64,000 nucleotides of DNA from Pseudodesulfovibrio sediminis (lineage in GTDB: Bacteria; Desulfobacterota; Desulfovibrionia; Desulfovibrionales; Desulfovibrionaceae). Positions 55,249 through 63,840 of this stretch are shown here, piece by piece. The stretch covers positions 3,043,001 through 3,107,000 of the forward strand of contig NZ_AP024485.1 in the NCBI RefSeq assembly GCF_020886695.1. The letters run 5' to 3'. A program made the translations under genes and the position numbers. Under the pieces are notes generated by a model. That model did no database searches and was not told the origin of the DNA. It was given only the letters and a program-made list of their open reading frames with translations. Every line of letters starts with the position of its first letter. The first letter of the stretch is position 1.

Positions 55249-55452
55249 GCCACCACCGAAACAATCGCTGCCCATATTCTGCATGGAGGGGAGGCCGGAA
55301 GCACCGCCGTCGACCTTTGCAGCGCATGCGCTGATGCATTTTTCGGTCTTGTCCGATCCACACTTCGGACAGGCTGCTTGCTGATCCTGGCCGAGTAGCA
55401 GCTCTTCAAAATCGTTCTTGCATTCCTGACAGACGTATTCGAAAATCGGCAT
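55237..55452 (-). CDS. FmdB-family zinc ribbon selenoprotein (UGA near C-terminus)
   Basis: Read through UGA at codon 69, it is 71 residues: MPIFEYVCQECKNDFEELL, CxxC pairs (CQEC; CPKC), then ISACAAKVDGG, and the end DCFGGG-U-SF. Read as stop, the protein is 68 residues and loses only USF. Sister FmdB proteins usually end in a Cys/Gly-rich tail, so a Cys is expected at the UGA. The SECIS-like hairpin just downstream supports selenocysteine. ATG 55452 is preceded by AAGGA. It diverges from the sigma-54-type gene at 55738. An ordinary UGA stop remains the alternative. Confidence 0.72.
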
Positions 55453-55539
55453 AGATAGATCCTTTGTGTTTGCGTGTCCCTATCGATAAATTAAATGAGC
55501 TGTGCAAGGGGATGTTGTCAAGTCGGCGCGCTTGCACTT

Positions 55540-55556
55540 TGCACAAAATGTGTGCA
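55540..55556. promoter_or_regulatory. palindromic upstream activator site 1
   Basis: TGCACA-AAATG-TGTGCA, a perfect 6-bp inverted repeat with a 5-nt spacer. It resembles the NtrC-type site (TGCACC-N5-GGTGCA). Its centre is about 118 bp upstream of the predicted sigma-54 transcription start, and 33 bp from the second site. Confidence 0.7.
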
Positions 55557-55572
55557 TTTATGTGAAGCAGAG

Positions 55573-55589
55573 TGCACAAAATATGTGCA
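55573..55589. promoter_or_regulatory. palindromic upstream activator site 2
   Basis: TGCACA-AAATA-TGTGCA, nearly identical to site 1 and exactly 33 bp (about three DNA turns) away, so both lie on the same helix face as expected for cooperative binding of an enhancer-binding protein dimer pair. The likely ligand is the ZraR-like regulator at 59108. Confidence 0.7.
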
Positions 55590-55639
55590 TTTTTTGCGCT
55601 TTGTGACTTTTTGTTTAAGTAAATTGGTGTGTTATGATT

Positions 55640-55655
55640 TGGCACAGCAAATGCT
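55640..55655 (+). promoter_or_regulatory. sigma-54 (RpoN) promoter
   Basis: TGGCAC-AGCAA-ATGCT. The invariant GG (55641-55642) and GC (55653-55654) are exactly 10 nt apart, with the -24 half a full match to TGGCAC and one mismatch in the TTGC half. Predicted start about 55666, 70 nt before the ATG at 55738. Confidence 0.78.
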
Positions 55656-55737
55656 TTATGCAGTAGCAAGAAGAAACACACTCATCTTCCTCTTTGCATG
55701 AAACATTTTACCCCCACCCCGCTTGAGGAGCTTTATT

Positions 55738-56274
55738 ATGAACAAAAAGAATATCACCATTACCGTTTCAGCCGCAGTCCTGGTTCTTGCCATGGCCGCA
55801 CTTGCAGTTGCTGGACCAGGGTATGGTCACAAAGCCGGACAGCGCATGGGCTCCAATCTCTATTCGCAATTGACCCCTGAAAAACAGGCTGCTGTCGACG
55901 GTATCTATAAAAAATATTCTCCCAAATTCACTGAGTTGCGGAGCCAGATGCTGACCAAGCGCGCAACCCTGCAGGCTATGGTCAACGGCGGCCAGGCGGA
56001 CGAAAAGAAAATAGGCAAACTGATCACTGCTATTTCCTCCCTGCATGAGCAGATGCTCGACACGCGTAACGCCATGGCTGATGAGCTTGAGGCGGAAACC
56101 GGCCTTGTCGGTTTTGGGCGCGGTGGAAACTACCCCGGCCCTGGCATGGGCTTTCAGGGTCGCGGACAGGGCGGCTTTGGCGTGGATTGCCCCGGATTCG
56201 GTCAGGGATTCCAGGGCCGTGGTCAGAATTGTTTTGGTGGCGACTGCCCCGGCTACGGCATGGGACGCATGTAA
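55738..56274 (+). CDS. ZraP/CpxP-like periplasmic protein with Cys-Gly repeat tail
   Basis: 178 residues. A signal peptide (hydrophobic SAAVLVLAMAALAVAGPG) is followed by a helical Spy/CpxP/ZraP-like domain (LTPEKQAAVDGIYKKY, RSQMLTKRATLQAMVNGG). The tail repeats GFQGRGQ-x-x-FG-x-DCPG-x-G twice. ZraP is a zinc-binding periplasmic chaperone controlled by ZraSR, and a ZraSR-like pair lies downstream. GAGGAG precedes ATG 55738. Expression is probably by sigma-54 with two upstream sites. Confidence 0.82.
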   Translation: MNKKNITITVSAAVLVLAMAALAVAGPGYGHKAGQRMGSNLYSQLTPEKQAAVDGIYKKYSPKFTELRSQMLTKRATLQAMVNGGQADEKKIGKLITAISSLHEQMLDTRNAMADELEAETGLVGFGRGGNYPGPGMGFQGRGQGGFGVDCPGFGQGFQGRGQNCFGGDCPGYGMGRM

Positions 56275-56432
56275 GTAACACTTTCCGATAACCCCGGAAA
56301 ACAGGACTCTGCGGGACGTGTGACCCTGGTGGTGACTCGTCCCGTAATGCTGCAATCCAGCGGGGAAGCGCTGGAAAAACCGTTCTGAGAAATCGGAAAA
56401 CAACCAAACATCGCCCCTTGAGGAGAAACTGG

Positions 56433-57254
56433 ATGTTGCGAAAAATAACGTCACTGACCGCTCTCATTTCATTCCTCGTCACCATCGTCACCAGCGTGGT
56501 GCTTTATATAGTCCCGGAAGGCCGCGTGGCCAACTGGGCAGATTGGCAATTGTTCGGCCTGACCAAAGGACAGTGGGGTGATACCCATCTGACTGTCGGC
56601 ACACTTTTCTTTATCGCGTTGCTACTGCATGTCTTTCTGAATCTGAAGCCGCTCATGGCCTACATGAAGAACAAGGCCCGCGAATTGGTCGTCATGACCG
56701 TTCCCATGATTATCAGCATCCTCTTGACCGTAGCCGTTTTCGCCGGAACCCTGCTGGGGCTGTCCCCCATGCAGGATCTCCTCGATCTGGGCACGGAGAT
56801 CAAGGCCGACGCTACCGAGATGTACGGCAACCCTCCCTACGGGCACGCTGAAACCAGCCCGCTCATGAAGTTCTGCGGCTTCCTCGGATTTGACGTGACC
56901 CAGGCTGTCGAGGCGCTGCATGCGGCTGGATATGACAGCTCCATCAATGAAAGATCCCTGATCAAGGACATCGCCCGCTCCAAGGGAGTGAGCCCGCAGC
57001 AGGTCTTCAATGATATCCGTATGGGACAGGACGCCGATCCTTTTGACACCATGCCGCTGAATCCGCCCGAAGGTACAGGCAAGGTGAATATTTCAACGAT
57101 CTGCATGACCTATGGTCTGGACAAGGACACGGTCTTTGAACGACTTGAGGCTGCGGGCATAGCGGCTGACGACACCAGTACATTCAAGGAACTGGCAGAA
57201 AAACACAAAATCTCTCCCAAAGAAATATATATGATTGTGAAGGGGAGTAAGTAG
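56433..57254 (+). CDS. DUF4405-like membrane protein with duplicated C-terminal domain
   Basis: 273 residues from ATG 56433 (GAGGAG upstream). Three membrane helices (about 8-28, 48-66, 80-105); the second carries two His 15 residues apart (THLTVGTLFFIALLLHVFLN), as in DUF4405 cytochrome-like proteins, so haem binding is possible. The C-terminal part looks duplicated: VEALHAAGYDSS...KGVSPQQVFNDI and FERLEAAGIAADD...HKISPKEIYMIV. It lies between the ZraP-like gene and the kinase gene, 6 nt before the latter. Confidence 0.75.
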   Translation: MLRKITSLTALISFLVTIVTSVVLYIVPEGRVANWADWQLFGLTKGQWGDTHLTVGTLFFIALLLHVFLNLKPLMAYMKNKARELVVMTVPMIISILLTVAVFAGTLLGLSPMQDLLDLGTEIKADATEMYGNPPYGHAETSPLMKFCGFLGFDVTQAVEALHAAGYDSSINERSLIKDIARSKGVSPQQVFNDIRMGQDADPFDTMPLNPPEGTGKVNISTICMTYGLDKDTVFERLEAAGIAADDTSTFKELAEKHKISPKEIYMIVKGSK

Positions 57255-57260
57255 GCTCAT

Positions 57261-59111
57261 ATGGAAGTTGCCCGTCGGGAAGGAAAAGAAAAAAGTCCTC
57301 TGGTTGCCCTGGTCCTGGCGCTTATCGTGCTGGGCTTGGGAAGCCTCTATTTGACATGGCAGTCCATTGCGCAGCAGCGCAAGATTGTCGAGGACCACAT
57401 GATCATGACCGGCAACTCCATTCTGCGCGGTGTGGATAACAACATTCTCCGCATCGCGCGAACCCTGCGTATGGGCCAGCAATCGCCCAAGCTTTTCCAG
57501 GCCATGGCGGAAGAGCTCTTTACCGAGCTGTCCAAGTCCGAAGATATCGTTTTCATTTCCCTTTTCGGAGCCGATGGCAAGCCGCTCGTTGCCTCTGTGA
57601 CCGATCAGCAGCCTCCGGTGTTCAAACTGCCTGATTCCGTGACTCAGGACATTGAGCCGGGCCGGGCCTGGCATGTCATGGCCGAGGTCGGCAAGAAAGG
57701 GGTGCTTATTTCCGGTCTGCGTACCCGCCCCGGTATCGCTACTCTGTCCGGCAGGCCGGGAGTGCCTCCCGAAGAAACTCAGGGTGATCATTCTCTGGAG
57801 CAAGGCTCTCGACGGCCATTCCGACTGGGGCAAGGCCTTGGGGCCGCTGCGGTGAACGAGAGCCAGGAGCCGCCGGTGTTTCTGGTGGTGGGGCTCAATG
57901 CGGAAAAGCATATGGCCCAGTATCGTCAGTATAAACGCGCGGCCACGTACCAGACAGGATATGTTTTCCTGGCGGCCGTGGTCCTGTGGTCGTTGGTCTT
58001 CGCCTATCTCAGACGGCGCGGTGCCAGCCGCAAGCTGGTTCGACTGGAGCGGTTTCAGAATACTCTTCTCGACAACATGCCGGACGGCCTCGTTACGTTG
58101 GCTGAAGACGGCGAGATTCTGGCGGCCAACTATTCGGCCAAGACACTCCTTACCCCGGAAGGGCGGGAGGGAGCACCCGAGATCATCGGGTCCAATTGGA
58201 GAGACTTTCCCTTTGGCGGCGCGTCGGAAATGTCCAGAATGTCCATCCCGTATGGCTGGCAGCAGTATGATTACCAGGGGCGTCAGCTCGAAATATTGTC
58301 TCTGCATCTTCAGACATACGACGAGGATGCCGCGCCGGAATTGGGACAGCGTCTTGTGCTGCTCCGTGACCGTACTCAGATACGTTCGCTGGAAGAAGAC
58401 CTGAACGAGGCCAAGCGGTTGGCGGCCATCGGATCTTTGGCCGCAGGCGTCGCACACGAAGTGCGCAACCCGCTTTCTTCCCTGCGCGGTTTCGCTCAGC
58501 TGTTCGCCACCAAGCTCAAAGGGCAGGCCCCGCTTGATCAATATGCCACCACCATGGTGCAGGAGGCGGATCGCCTTAACCGCGTGGTGACCGATCTGCT
58601 GTATCTGGCCAAGCCGCGTACGCTTGACCCCAAGCACATCGACCTGGCCAAGGTCGGGGATTCCATCCGCCAGCTCATGCGGTTTGATTTTGAAGGCAAG
58701 CAGATCGAACCGGAGTTCGATTTCGGTCCTGACCCGCTGTACGCCGATCAGGATGCTCTCAGGCAGGTGCTGCTCAATCTTATTTCCAACAGTCTGGACG
58801 CCATTGAAGGGTGCACCGATTGCCCCAGGCCGGGCCATATCCATCTTACATCGGAGCGCGGTGACGGCGGTGTCTGGATTATCGTGGCTGATGACGGGCC
58901 GGGAATGGACCCGGAACTCAGTGATGACGTATTTAAGCCGTTTGTAACGGGCAAAAAGACCGGCACAGGCCTTGGTTTGGCCATTGTGCAGAACATCATG
59001 CGTGCTCACAAGGGGCGTGCCGTTGTTCAGTCCCTGCCGGGTGAAGGCATGGAAGTGCAACTCTTTTTTCCCGATATGCCGGATGACGATCAGGAAGGTA
59101 TTGACATATGA
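57261..59111 (+). CDS. membrane sensor histidine kinase, ZraS/AtoS-like
   Basis: 616 residues. A membrane helix (about 13-33), a periplasmic sensor region (about 35-225), a second helix (about 230-252), a PAS-like domain (about 265-370), then HisKA with phospho-acceptor His near 401 (AAGVAHEVRNPLSSLRGF) and HATPase_c (ADDGPGMDP, KTGTGLGLAIVQNIM). Its stop overlaps the start of the sigma-54 regulator, so the two are a cognate pair. The ligand may be zinc or envelope damage by analogy; it is not shown. Confidence 0.9.
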   Translation: MEVARREGKEKSPLVALVLALIVLGLGSLYLTWQSIAQQRKIVEDHMIMTGNSILRGVDNNILRIARTLRMGQQSPKLFQAMAEELFTELSKSEDIVFISLFGADGKPLVASVTDQQPPVFKLPDSVTQDIEPGRAWHVMAEVGKKGVLISGLRTRPGIATLSGRPGVPPEETQGDHSLEQGSRRPFRLGQGLGAAAVNESQEPPVFLVVGLNAEKHMAQYRQYKRAATYQTGYVFLAAVVLWSLVFAYLRRRGASRKLVRLERFQNTLLDNMPDGLVTLAEDGEILAANYSAKTLLTPEGREGAPEIIGSNWRDFPFGGASEMSRMSIPYGWQQYDYQGRQLEILSLHLQTYDEDAAPELGQRLVLLRDRTQIRSLEEDLNEAKRLAAIGSLAAGVAHEVRNPLSSLRGFAQLFATKLKGQAPLDQYATTMVQEADRLNRVVTDLLYLAKPRTLDPKHIDLAKVGDSIRQLMRFDFEGKQIEPEFDFGPDPLYADQDALRQVLLNLISNSLDAIEGCTDCPRPGHIHLTSERGDGGVWIIVADDGPGMDPELSDDVFKPFVTGKKTGTGLGLAIVQNIMRAHKGRAVVQSLPGEGMEVQLFFPDMPDDDQEGIDI

Positions 59112-60499
59112 CAGATGAACGTATTGTCCTCGTAGTAGATGATGAACCGAGTCATAGAATGATGGTTCGAGCCGTGCTCGAAGATGACGGCTGGACTGTT
59201 CTTGAAGCGGGGTCCGGCGAGCGCGCGCTCTCGATGCTGGCGGAAGAAGCGGAGTCCGACACCTACCCAAGCGTGGCCCTGGTGGACATGAAGATGCCCG
59301 GTATGGACGGCATGCAGCTTTTGAAGGAGTTGCAGGTCCGGCGGCCCATCATGCCCGTTGTCCTGCTGACCGCATTCGGTTCCGTGGGCAGTGCCGTGGA
59401 CGCCATGAAAAAAGGGGCCTTCGACTATCTGACCAAGCCTGCGGACAACGACGAGTTGATCGCGGTTATCAGCAAAGCCTTTGAGTACCACAAACTGCTC
59501 AATGAAAACATCCGCCTCAAGCTGGAAGTCTCTGGTGAAGCGGATTTTATCGGTGCCAGCCCCGGGATTGAACGGGTCCGCGATCTCATCGGTCAGGCCG
59601 GTCCTTCCGAGGCTACGGTACTGGTCCTTGGGCCGTCCGGGACGGGTAAGGAGCTTGTGGCAGAGGGACTGCATCGCGCGTCCAACCGAGCCGACAGGCC
59701 GCTTATCAAGGTCAACTGTGCCGCTCTGCCGGATGATTTGTTGGAATCCGAGCTGTTCGGGTACGAAAAGGGCGCCTTTACCGGGGCCGTCAAAGACAAG
59801 CCCGGTCGGTTCCAACTGGCGGACGGCGGGACGCTCTTCCTTGATGAGATCGGTGAGATTCCCGGTGCCCTGCAGGCCAAGCTGTTGCGTGCGTTGCAGG
59901 AGAAAACCATTGAGCCGCTGGGGTCCGTTTCTCCTGTGCAGGTGGATACGCGCATCATTGCGGCCACCAACAGGAATCTCAAGAAAGAGGTGGATGCAGG
60001 GCGGTTCCGTGAAGACCTGTATTACCGGCTGGCCGTGCTTGAGATTCGCATCCCGCCTTTGTGCGAGCGCAAGGAAGACCTTCCTCTGCTGGTCAGTTTT
60101 CTGCTCAGGCGGTTGGGCAATAAAAACAACAAGATCATCCGTACAGTGACACCCGCATTTCTGGATGCCCTGTCCGATTACGATTGGCCCGGCAATGTCC
60201 GTGAGCTGGAAAATGTGCTGGAACGGGCGCTCATCCTGTCGCGGTCGGATGCCCTTGGAACGGATCTGCTTCCGTCCCAGATCACTGGTGCGCGTGAAGC
60301 GGAAATCCATATGGATATTTCTCCTTCCATGACGCCGACGCCGCCTGCTCCGGCCAACCTGGAAGAGGCGGAGAAACAGGCCATCATCCAGGCGCTGGAA
60401 GAGAACGGCAACCACCGAGAACGCACGGCCGAAGCCCTTGGCATCAGCCGTCGTACCCTGCAATACAAGTTAAAGAAGTACGGCCTGACCCGTCGATAA
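59108..60499 (+). CDS. sigma-54-dependent response regulator, ZraR/NtrC-like
   Basis: 463 residues. Receiver domain (about 1-120, phospho-Asp in VALVDMKMPG), AAA+ sigma-54 activation domain (about 143-370) with Walker A GPSGTGKE, GAFTGAV and Walker B DGGTLFLDEIGEIPG, and a C-terminal Fis-type helix-turn-helix (ENGNHRERTAEALGISRRTL). It overlaps the kinase gene by 4 nt. It should bind the two TGCACA palindromes upstream of the ZraP-like gene and open the sigma-54 promoter there. No sigma-54 site was found for its own operon. Confidence 0.93.
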   Translation: MTDERIVLVVDDEPSHRMMVRAVLEDDGWTVLEAGSGERALSMLAEEAESDTYPSVALVDMKMPGMDGMQLLKELQVRRPIMPVVLLTAFGSVGSAVDAMKKGAFDYLTKPADNDELIAVISKAFEYHKLLNENIRLKLEVSGEADFIGASPGIERVRDLIGQAGPSEATVLVLGPSGTGKELVAEGLHRASNRADRPLIKVNCAALPDDLLESELFGYEKGAFTGAVKDKPGRFQLADGGTLFLDEIGEIPGALQAKLLRALQEKTIEPLGSVSPVQVDTRIIAATNRNLKKEVDAGRFREDLYYRLAVLEIRIPPLCERKEDLPLLVSFLLRRLGNKNNKIIRTVTPAFLDALSDYDWPGNVRELENVLERALILSRSDALGTDLLPSQITGAREAEIHMDISPSMTPTPPAPANLEEAEKQAIIQALEENGNHRERTAEALGISRRTLQYKLKKYGLTRR

Positions 60500-60507
60500 A
60501 GCGTGCG

Positions 60508-61683
60508 TCAGTTCAGGGCAAAAGCCTTGATTGCGTCAAGACGTCTCAGATAATCCGCCTGGTAGGTCGGCCCATTGGCCGTGAACTGCTCGGCGGTTTT
60601 TCTGTGAGCGTCGCACCACTGGGTCAGCTCTGGGTTCTTGAAAATTCGGCCATATGCTTTGATCATGTGCAGGGTGTTGTGACAGACCGGCATGAGGTGC
60701 CCCATGCGGGCCAGCAAGGGGGTGTAGTCCGACTGCAGGTCCAGAAAGAATCCGGCCACGGTTTCGGCCCAGAGGTAATTGCCGCCGGAGGCCAGTTTTT
60801 CCAGCATGCCGCTCTCATCGAACCGGCTCGGCTGCCATGGCCGTGACCATGCACGCGGTATTGTTTCAGTCTCCGCATAGGAGATCTCGCCTGAATCGAG
60901 AAACGTCGACACCGTGCGGGCCAGTCGTGGCCACATGGACCCGATGTGTTCCACATCGCGGCTGGCGTGCAGCCCGACCACTCGGTCGTTTTCCTCTTCC
61001 AGTTTGATCTTGAGAAAAGGGCAGTGCGCTTCGATGCGCTGTTCGCCCTCTGCCCAGATACCGCCGAAGATGCGGTTCATGTCCACCAGATGTACATTGT
61101 TCAGCTCCCGCTGCCATACCCGGAAATGGGCCGGAGCCTCGCGGGAGAGCGCATGCCATTCCATCAGATAGGAATACGGGTCCGGGCCGAATGCCGGGAA
61201 ATGGTGCAGCCGCGAAACCACCACAATGGGCACGTCGGAGAACCGGCTGCGGACAGTGGCCAGATATTCGCCATATCGCTTGAGGTACGTGGCCGGGTTG
61301 GGCTTGAACATGCCGCACTCGGCCTTGATCCACGCCTCCAGTTCAGGCTTGCCGAACCAGGCTGTGGGGTCCATGAAAAAGACGTACTTGTCGCGGTGAT
61401 GGACAAAGAGCGGGACATTCTCGTGGAACAGGCTCATGATAATACATTCGGGAGGCGCTTCGTCCCGGGAAATCATGCAGAACTGATTGTCGAGGCTGCG
61501 GTCATGGAAGAAGGTGTCCAATCGGTGCTTTTGGGCCAGCTTGTTCAACTCGGCAGGGATGGCCCCCGGGTGACTGGAGTAGGTGAGCGGCGAGGCGAGT
61601 ACGCGATAGCGTACGTCGTGTCCGTGGTCAGCCATGGCCCGCGAGAGGAAATCCATTTGACAGTTGCCGAGAAAATACAGCAT
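60508..61683 (-). CDS. large WcbI-like protein
   Basis: 391 residues from ATG 61683, with AAGGAA upstream; the frame is open to 61728. The N-terminus MLYFLGNCQMDFLSRAM has the WcbI-type GNCQ motif, as in the 277-residue protein at 32524. A C-terminal half is helical (LWAETVAGFFLDLQSDYTPL). The family is linked to capsule polysaccharide modification. No polysaccharide genes surround it, and it converges on the sigma-54 regulator gene. Confidence 0.6.
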   Translation of the reverse strand: MLYFLGNCQMDFLSRAMADHGHDVRYRVLASPLTYSSHPGAIPAELNKLAQKHRLDTFFHDRSLDNQFCMISRDEAPPECIIMSLFHENVPLFVHHRDKYVFFMDPTAWFGKPELEAWIKAECGMFKPNPATYLKRYGEYLATVRSRFSDVPIVVVSRLHHFPAFGPDPYSYLMEWHALSREAPAHFRVWQRELNNVHLVDMNRIFGGIWAEGEQRIEAHCPFLKIKLEEENDRVVGLHASRDVEHIGSMWPRLARTVSTFLDSGEISYAETETIPRAWSRPWQPSRFDESGMLEKLASGGNYLWAETVAGFFLDLQSDYTPLLARMGHLMPVCHNTLHMIKAYGRIFKNPELTQWCDAHRKTAEQFTANGPTYQADYLRRLDAIKAFALN

Positions 61684-61745
61684 TTTGTTCCTTGTACTTC
61701 GTTGTGTATCACCGTGATAGACCTTCATTACCCGTCAAGGCTCCC

Positions 61746-62372
61746 ATGCGCAAACTGACTGTCGAAACCTTTGTACTCGGCCCGGACGAGACCAACTGCT
61801 ACCTGCTCAGCGCCGAGGGCAAGGCGATCGTCATTGACGTGGGTATCGACCCGACCCGGCTTATTGACCGGATCGACGAGCTGGGGCTGGAGCTGGAAGC
61901 CATCTACCTGACCCATTTTCATGTGGATCATATCGGCGGGGTCAAGGAAGTCCTTGAGAGGTTCACTGTCCCTGTTTTTGCCAATGACAATGATGAATTC
62001 CTCAAGGAGCTGTCGCTGGAGGCCATGGGGCTCCGTGAACTGATGGAGTATATCGACTTCGAGTACACGGTCATCATGCCCGGCAGGCGAAAGGTGCTCG
62101 GTCAGGACATGCTCGTGCTGGACACGCCGGGGCACACACCCGGCAGCCTGAGTTATTTTTTCCCGGCAGCAGGGTGCGCCTTTGTGGGGGATCTTATCTT
62201 CATGATCGCCGTGGGGCGGACAGATCTGCCGCGCGGCAGCTCTTCGGAGCTTCTCGCCTCCATCCGCTCCCGCATCTTCATTTTGCCCGACGATACCCGC
62301 CTGTATTCCGGGCACGGTCCCATGACCACCGTGGTTCACGAGAAAGAGAACAATCCGCATTTTATTATATGA
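61746..62372 (+). CDS. metallo-beta-lactamase-fold hydrolase, glyoxalase II-like
   Basis: 208 residues from ATG 61746. Zinc motif LTHFHVDHIGG (HxHxDH), then DTPGHTPGSLSYFF and LYSGHGPMTT. These match glyoxalase II/persulfide-dioxygenase-like hydrolases. The substrate is unresolved. It is divergent from the WcbI-like gene by 62 nt, and a porin gene follows after 59 nt. Confidence 0.85.
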   Translation: MRKLTVETFVLGPDETNCYLLSAEGKAIVIDVGIDPTRLIDRIDELGLELEAIYLTHFHVDHIGGVKEVLERFTVPVFANDNDEFLKELSLEAMGLRELMEYIDFEYTVIMPGRRKVLGQDMLVLDTPGHTPGSLSYFFPAAGCAFVGDLIFMIAVGRTDLPRGSSSELLASIRSRIFILPDDTRLYSGHGPMTTVVHEKENNPHFII

Positions 62373-62431
62373 TGAACTTTGGTGCGGTTCCTTCTTGCGC
62401 AAAAAACGGTGAATCTGATACCGCATAAGGT

Positions 62432-63673
62432 ATGAAAAGAATACCAGCCTTGCAGTGTCTCGTCCTTCTGCTCTTGATTCTCATGACCGTTCCCTGCCTT
62501 GCAGCAGAGGAGGAACCCTCCGAATTCGGCACGCTCACCGGGCAGGCGCGCATGTATTATTTCACCCAGCGCAACAAGACCACCGGGGAGGATTTCGACA
62601 ACATCCGCGAGTCTCTGGCCGTGGGTGGCTTCCTGAAATATGAGACACCCTGGCTGGCCGAGTACTTCGGTGCCGGGGTCGCCGGATACACGACCATACC
62701 CTTTCTTGACATGTTCAACGAACGGGATGAAGGCGGCACCGGGCTTCTCTCTTCCACCAATCAGGGCTTCATCGCCCTGGGCGAGGCCTACTTCAAGGCG
62801 CGGTACTCCCAGACCGAAGGGCGTATTTGGCGTCAACGCATAGAGACGCCGTTCATCAACGGCAATGACAGCCGCATGGTTCCACAGACATTTGAGGCGT
62901 ATGGCGTGAAGTCTTCGGATATCGAAGATGTAGAACTCAGTGTTTACTGGGTGGACAAGGAAAAGGCGCGTGACACCGAACTCTTTGTGTCCATGTCGGA
63001 GATGGCCGGATTGCAGGGGACCAGCACCGGCGTATTCATGGTCGGCGCTGACTGGCAGGCCATGGAAAATCTGCCGACACGGTTTTGGAATTATTACGCC
63101 CCTGACATGGACAATACGTTTTTTGCTCAGCTCAAATACACCTTCGGGGAAGCCGAAGCAGTGCACTACGGCATTCTGTTTCAGGGAGTTGACCAGCGGA
63201 GTGTGGGGGATGAACGGCGCGGGGAATACAACACCGGAGAAGCGGGGGTTCTCGGGACAGTCGGTTTCGCCGGATGGACGTTTGATGTCGGCGGCACTGT
63301 TGTGGATAACTCCGCCGGTATCAGAAACTCCTGGGGAACCTATCCCTTCTTCAACAACATGATGAGCTATGCCTTCAACCGCGCCGGGGAAAAAGCGCTG
63401 CTGTTCGGCGTTGCCTATGACTTCGAGCGTCTTGGTGCCAAAGGGTTTACGGTCAATATCAAGACCGGCTTCGGGTATACCCCGGATTCCGGGCGCAGTG
63501 CCTCCTTTGATCGCAACGAGTATAATCTGAATCTGGGGTACCAGTTTGATGGCGATCTGAAAGGATTATCCATCCAGAACCGTTGGTCCTATCAGGATGC
63601 GGACAATGATTTTGGCGGCACGGACGGGTATCAGGTCAGGTTGCGGCTTCAGTATAATTTTCAGCTTATGTAG
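62432..63673 (+). CDS. outer-membrane porin (OprD-like)
   Basis: 413 residues. A signal peptide (VLLLLILMTVPCLA) is followed by a beta-barrel-type sequence of alternating hydrophobic residues, with EFGTLTGQARMYYFTQRN near the N-terminus and a last strand ending in RLRLQYNFQLM. OprD-family porins pass small solutes such as basic amino acids or organic acids. The C-terminal residue is Met rather than the usual Phe, which is a small departure. It is followed by a 167-nt gap. Confidence 0.72.
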   Translation: MKRIPALQCLVLLLLILMTVPCLAAEEEPSEFGTLTGQARMYYFTQRNKTTGEDFDNIRESLAVGGFLKYETPWLAEYFGAGVAGYTTIPFLDMFNERDEGGTGLLSSTNQGFIALGEAYFKARYSQTEGRIWRQRIETPFINGNDSRMVPQTFEAYGVKSSDIEDVELSVYWVDKEKARDTELFVSMSEMAGLQGTSTGVFMVGADWQAMENLPTRFWNYYAPDMDNTFFAQLKYTFGEAEAVHYGILFQGVDQRSVGDERRGEYNTGEAGVLGTVGFAGWTFDVGGTVVDNSAGIRNSWGTYPFFNNMMSYAFNRAGEKALLFGVAYDFERLGAKGFTVNIKTGFGYTPDSGRSASFDRNEYNLNLGYQFDGDLKGLSIQNRWSYQDADNDFGGTDGYQVRLRLQYNFQLM

Positions 63674-63840
63674 ATTGGGTAATTTCAACATGTTGCCTCT
63701 GCAATTGTGTTGTTTGCAGGGGCTTCCTTTGAGGAAGCACAAATTAAACGGGTGTTTATCAGAAACCCCTTTTTCTTATTCGATTTTTCTTCTATGATTC
63801 TATGTACGGCTTGCTTCATAAACCTGTAGGAATTGAAAAT

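Noticed and set aside
57093-59270. A 725-residue ORF antisense to the ZraS-like kinase gene
   Set aside because: Shadow of a well-supported kinase gene; its composition is unlike a real protein.
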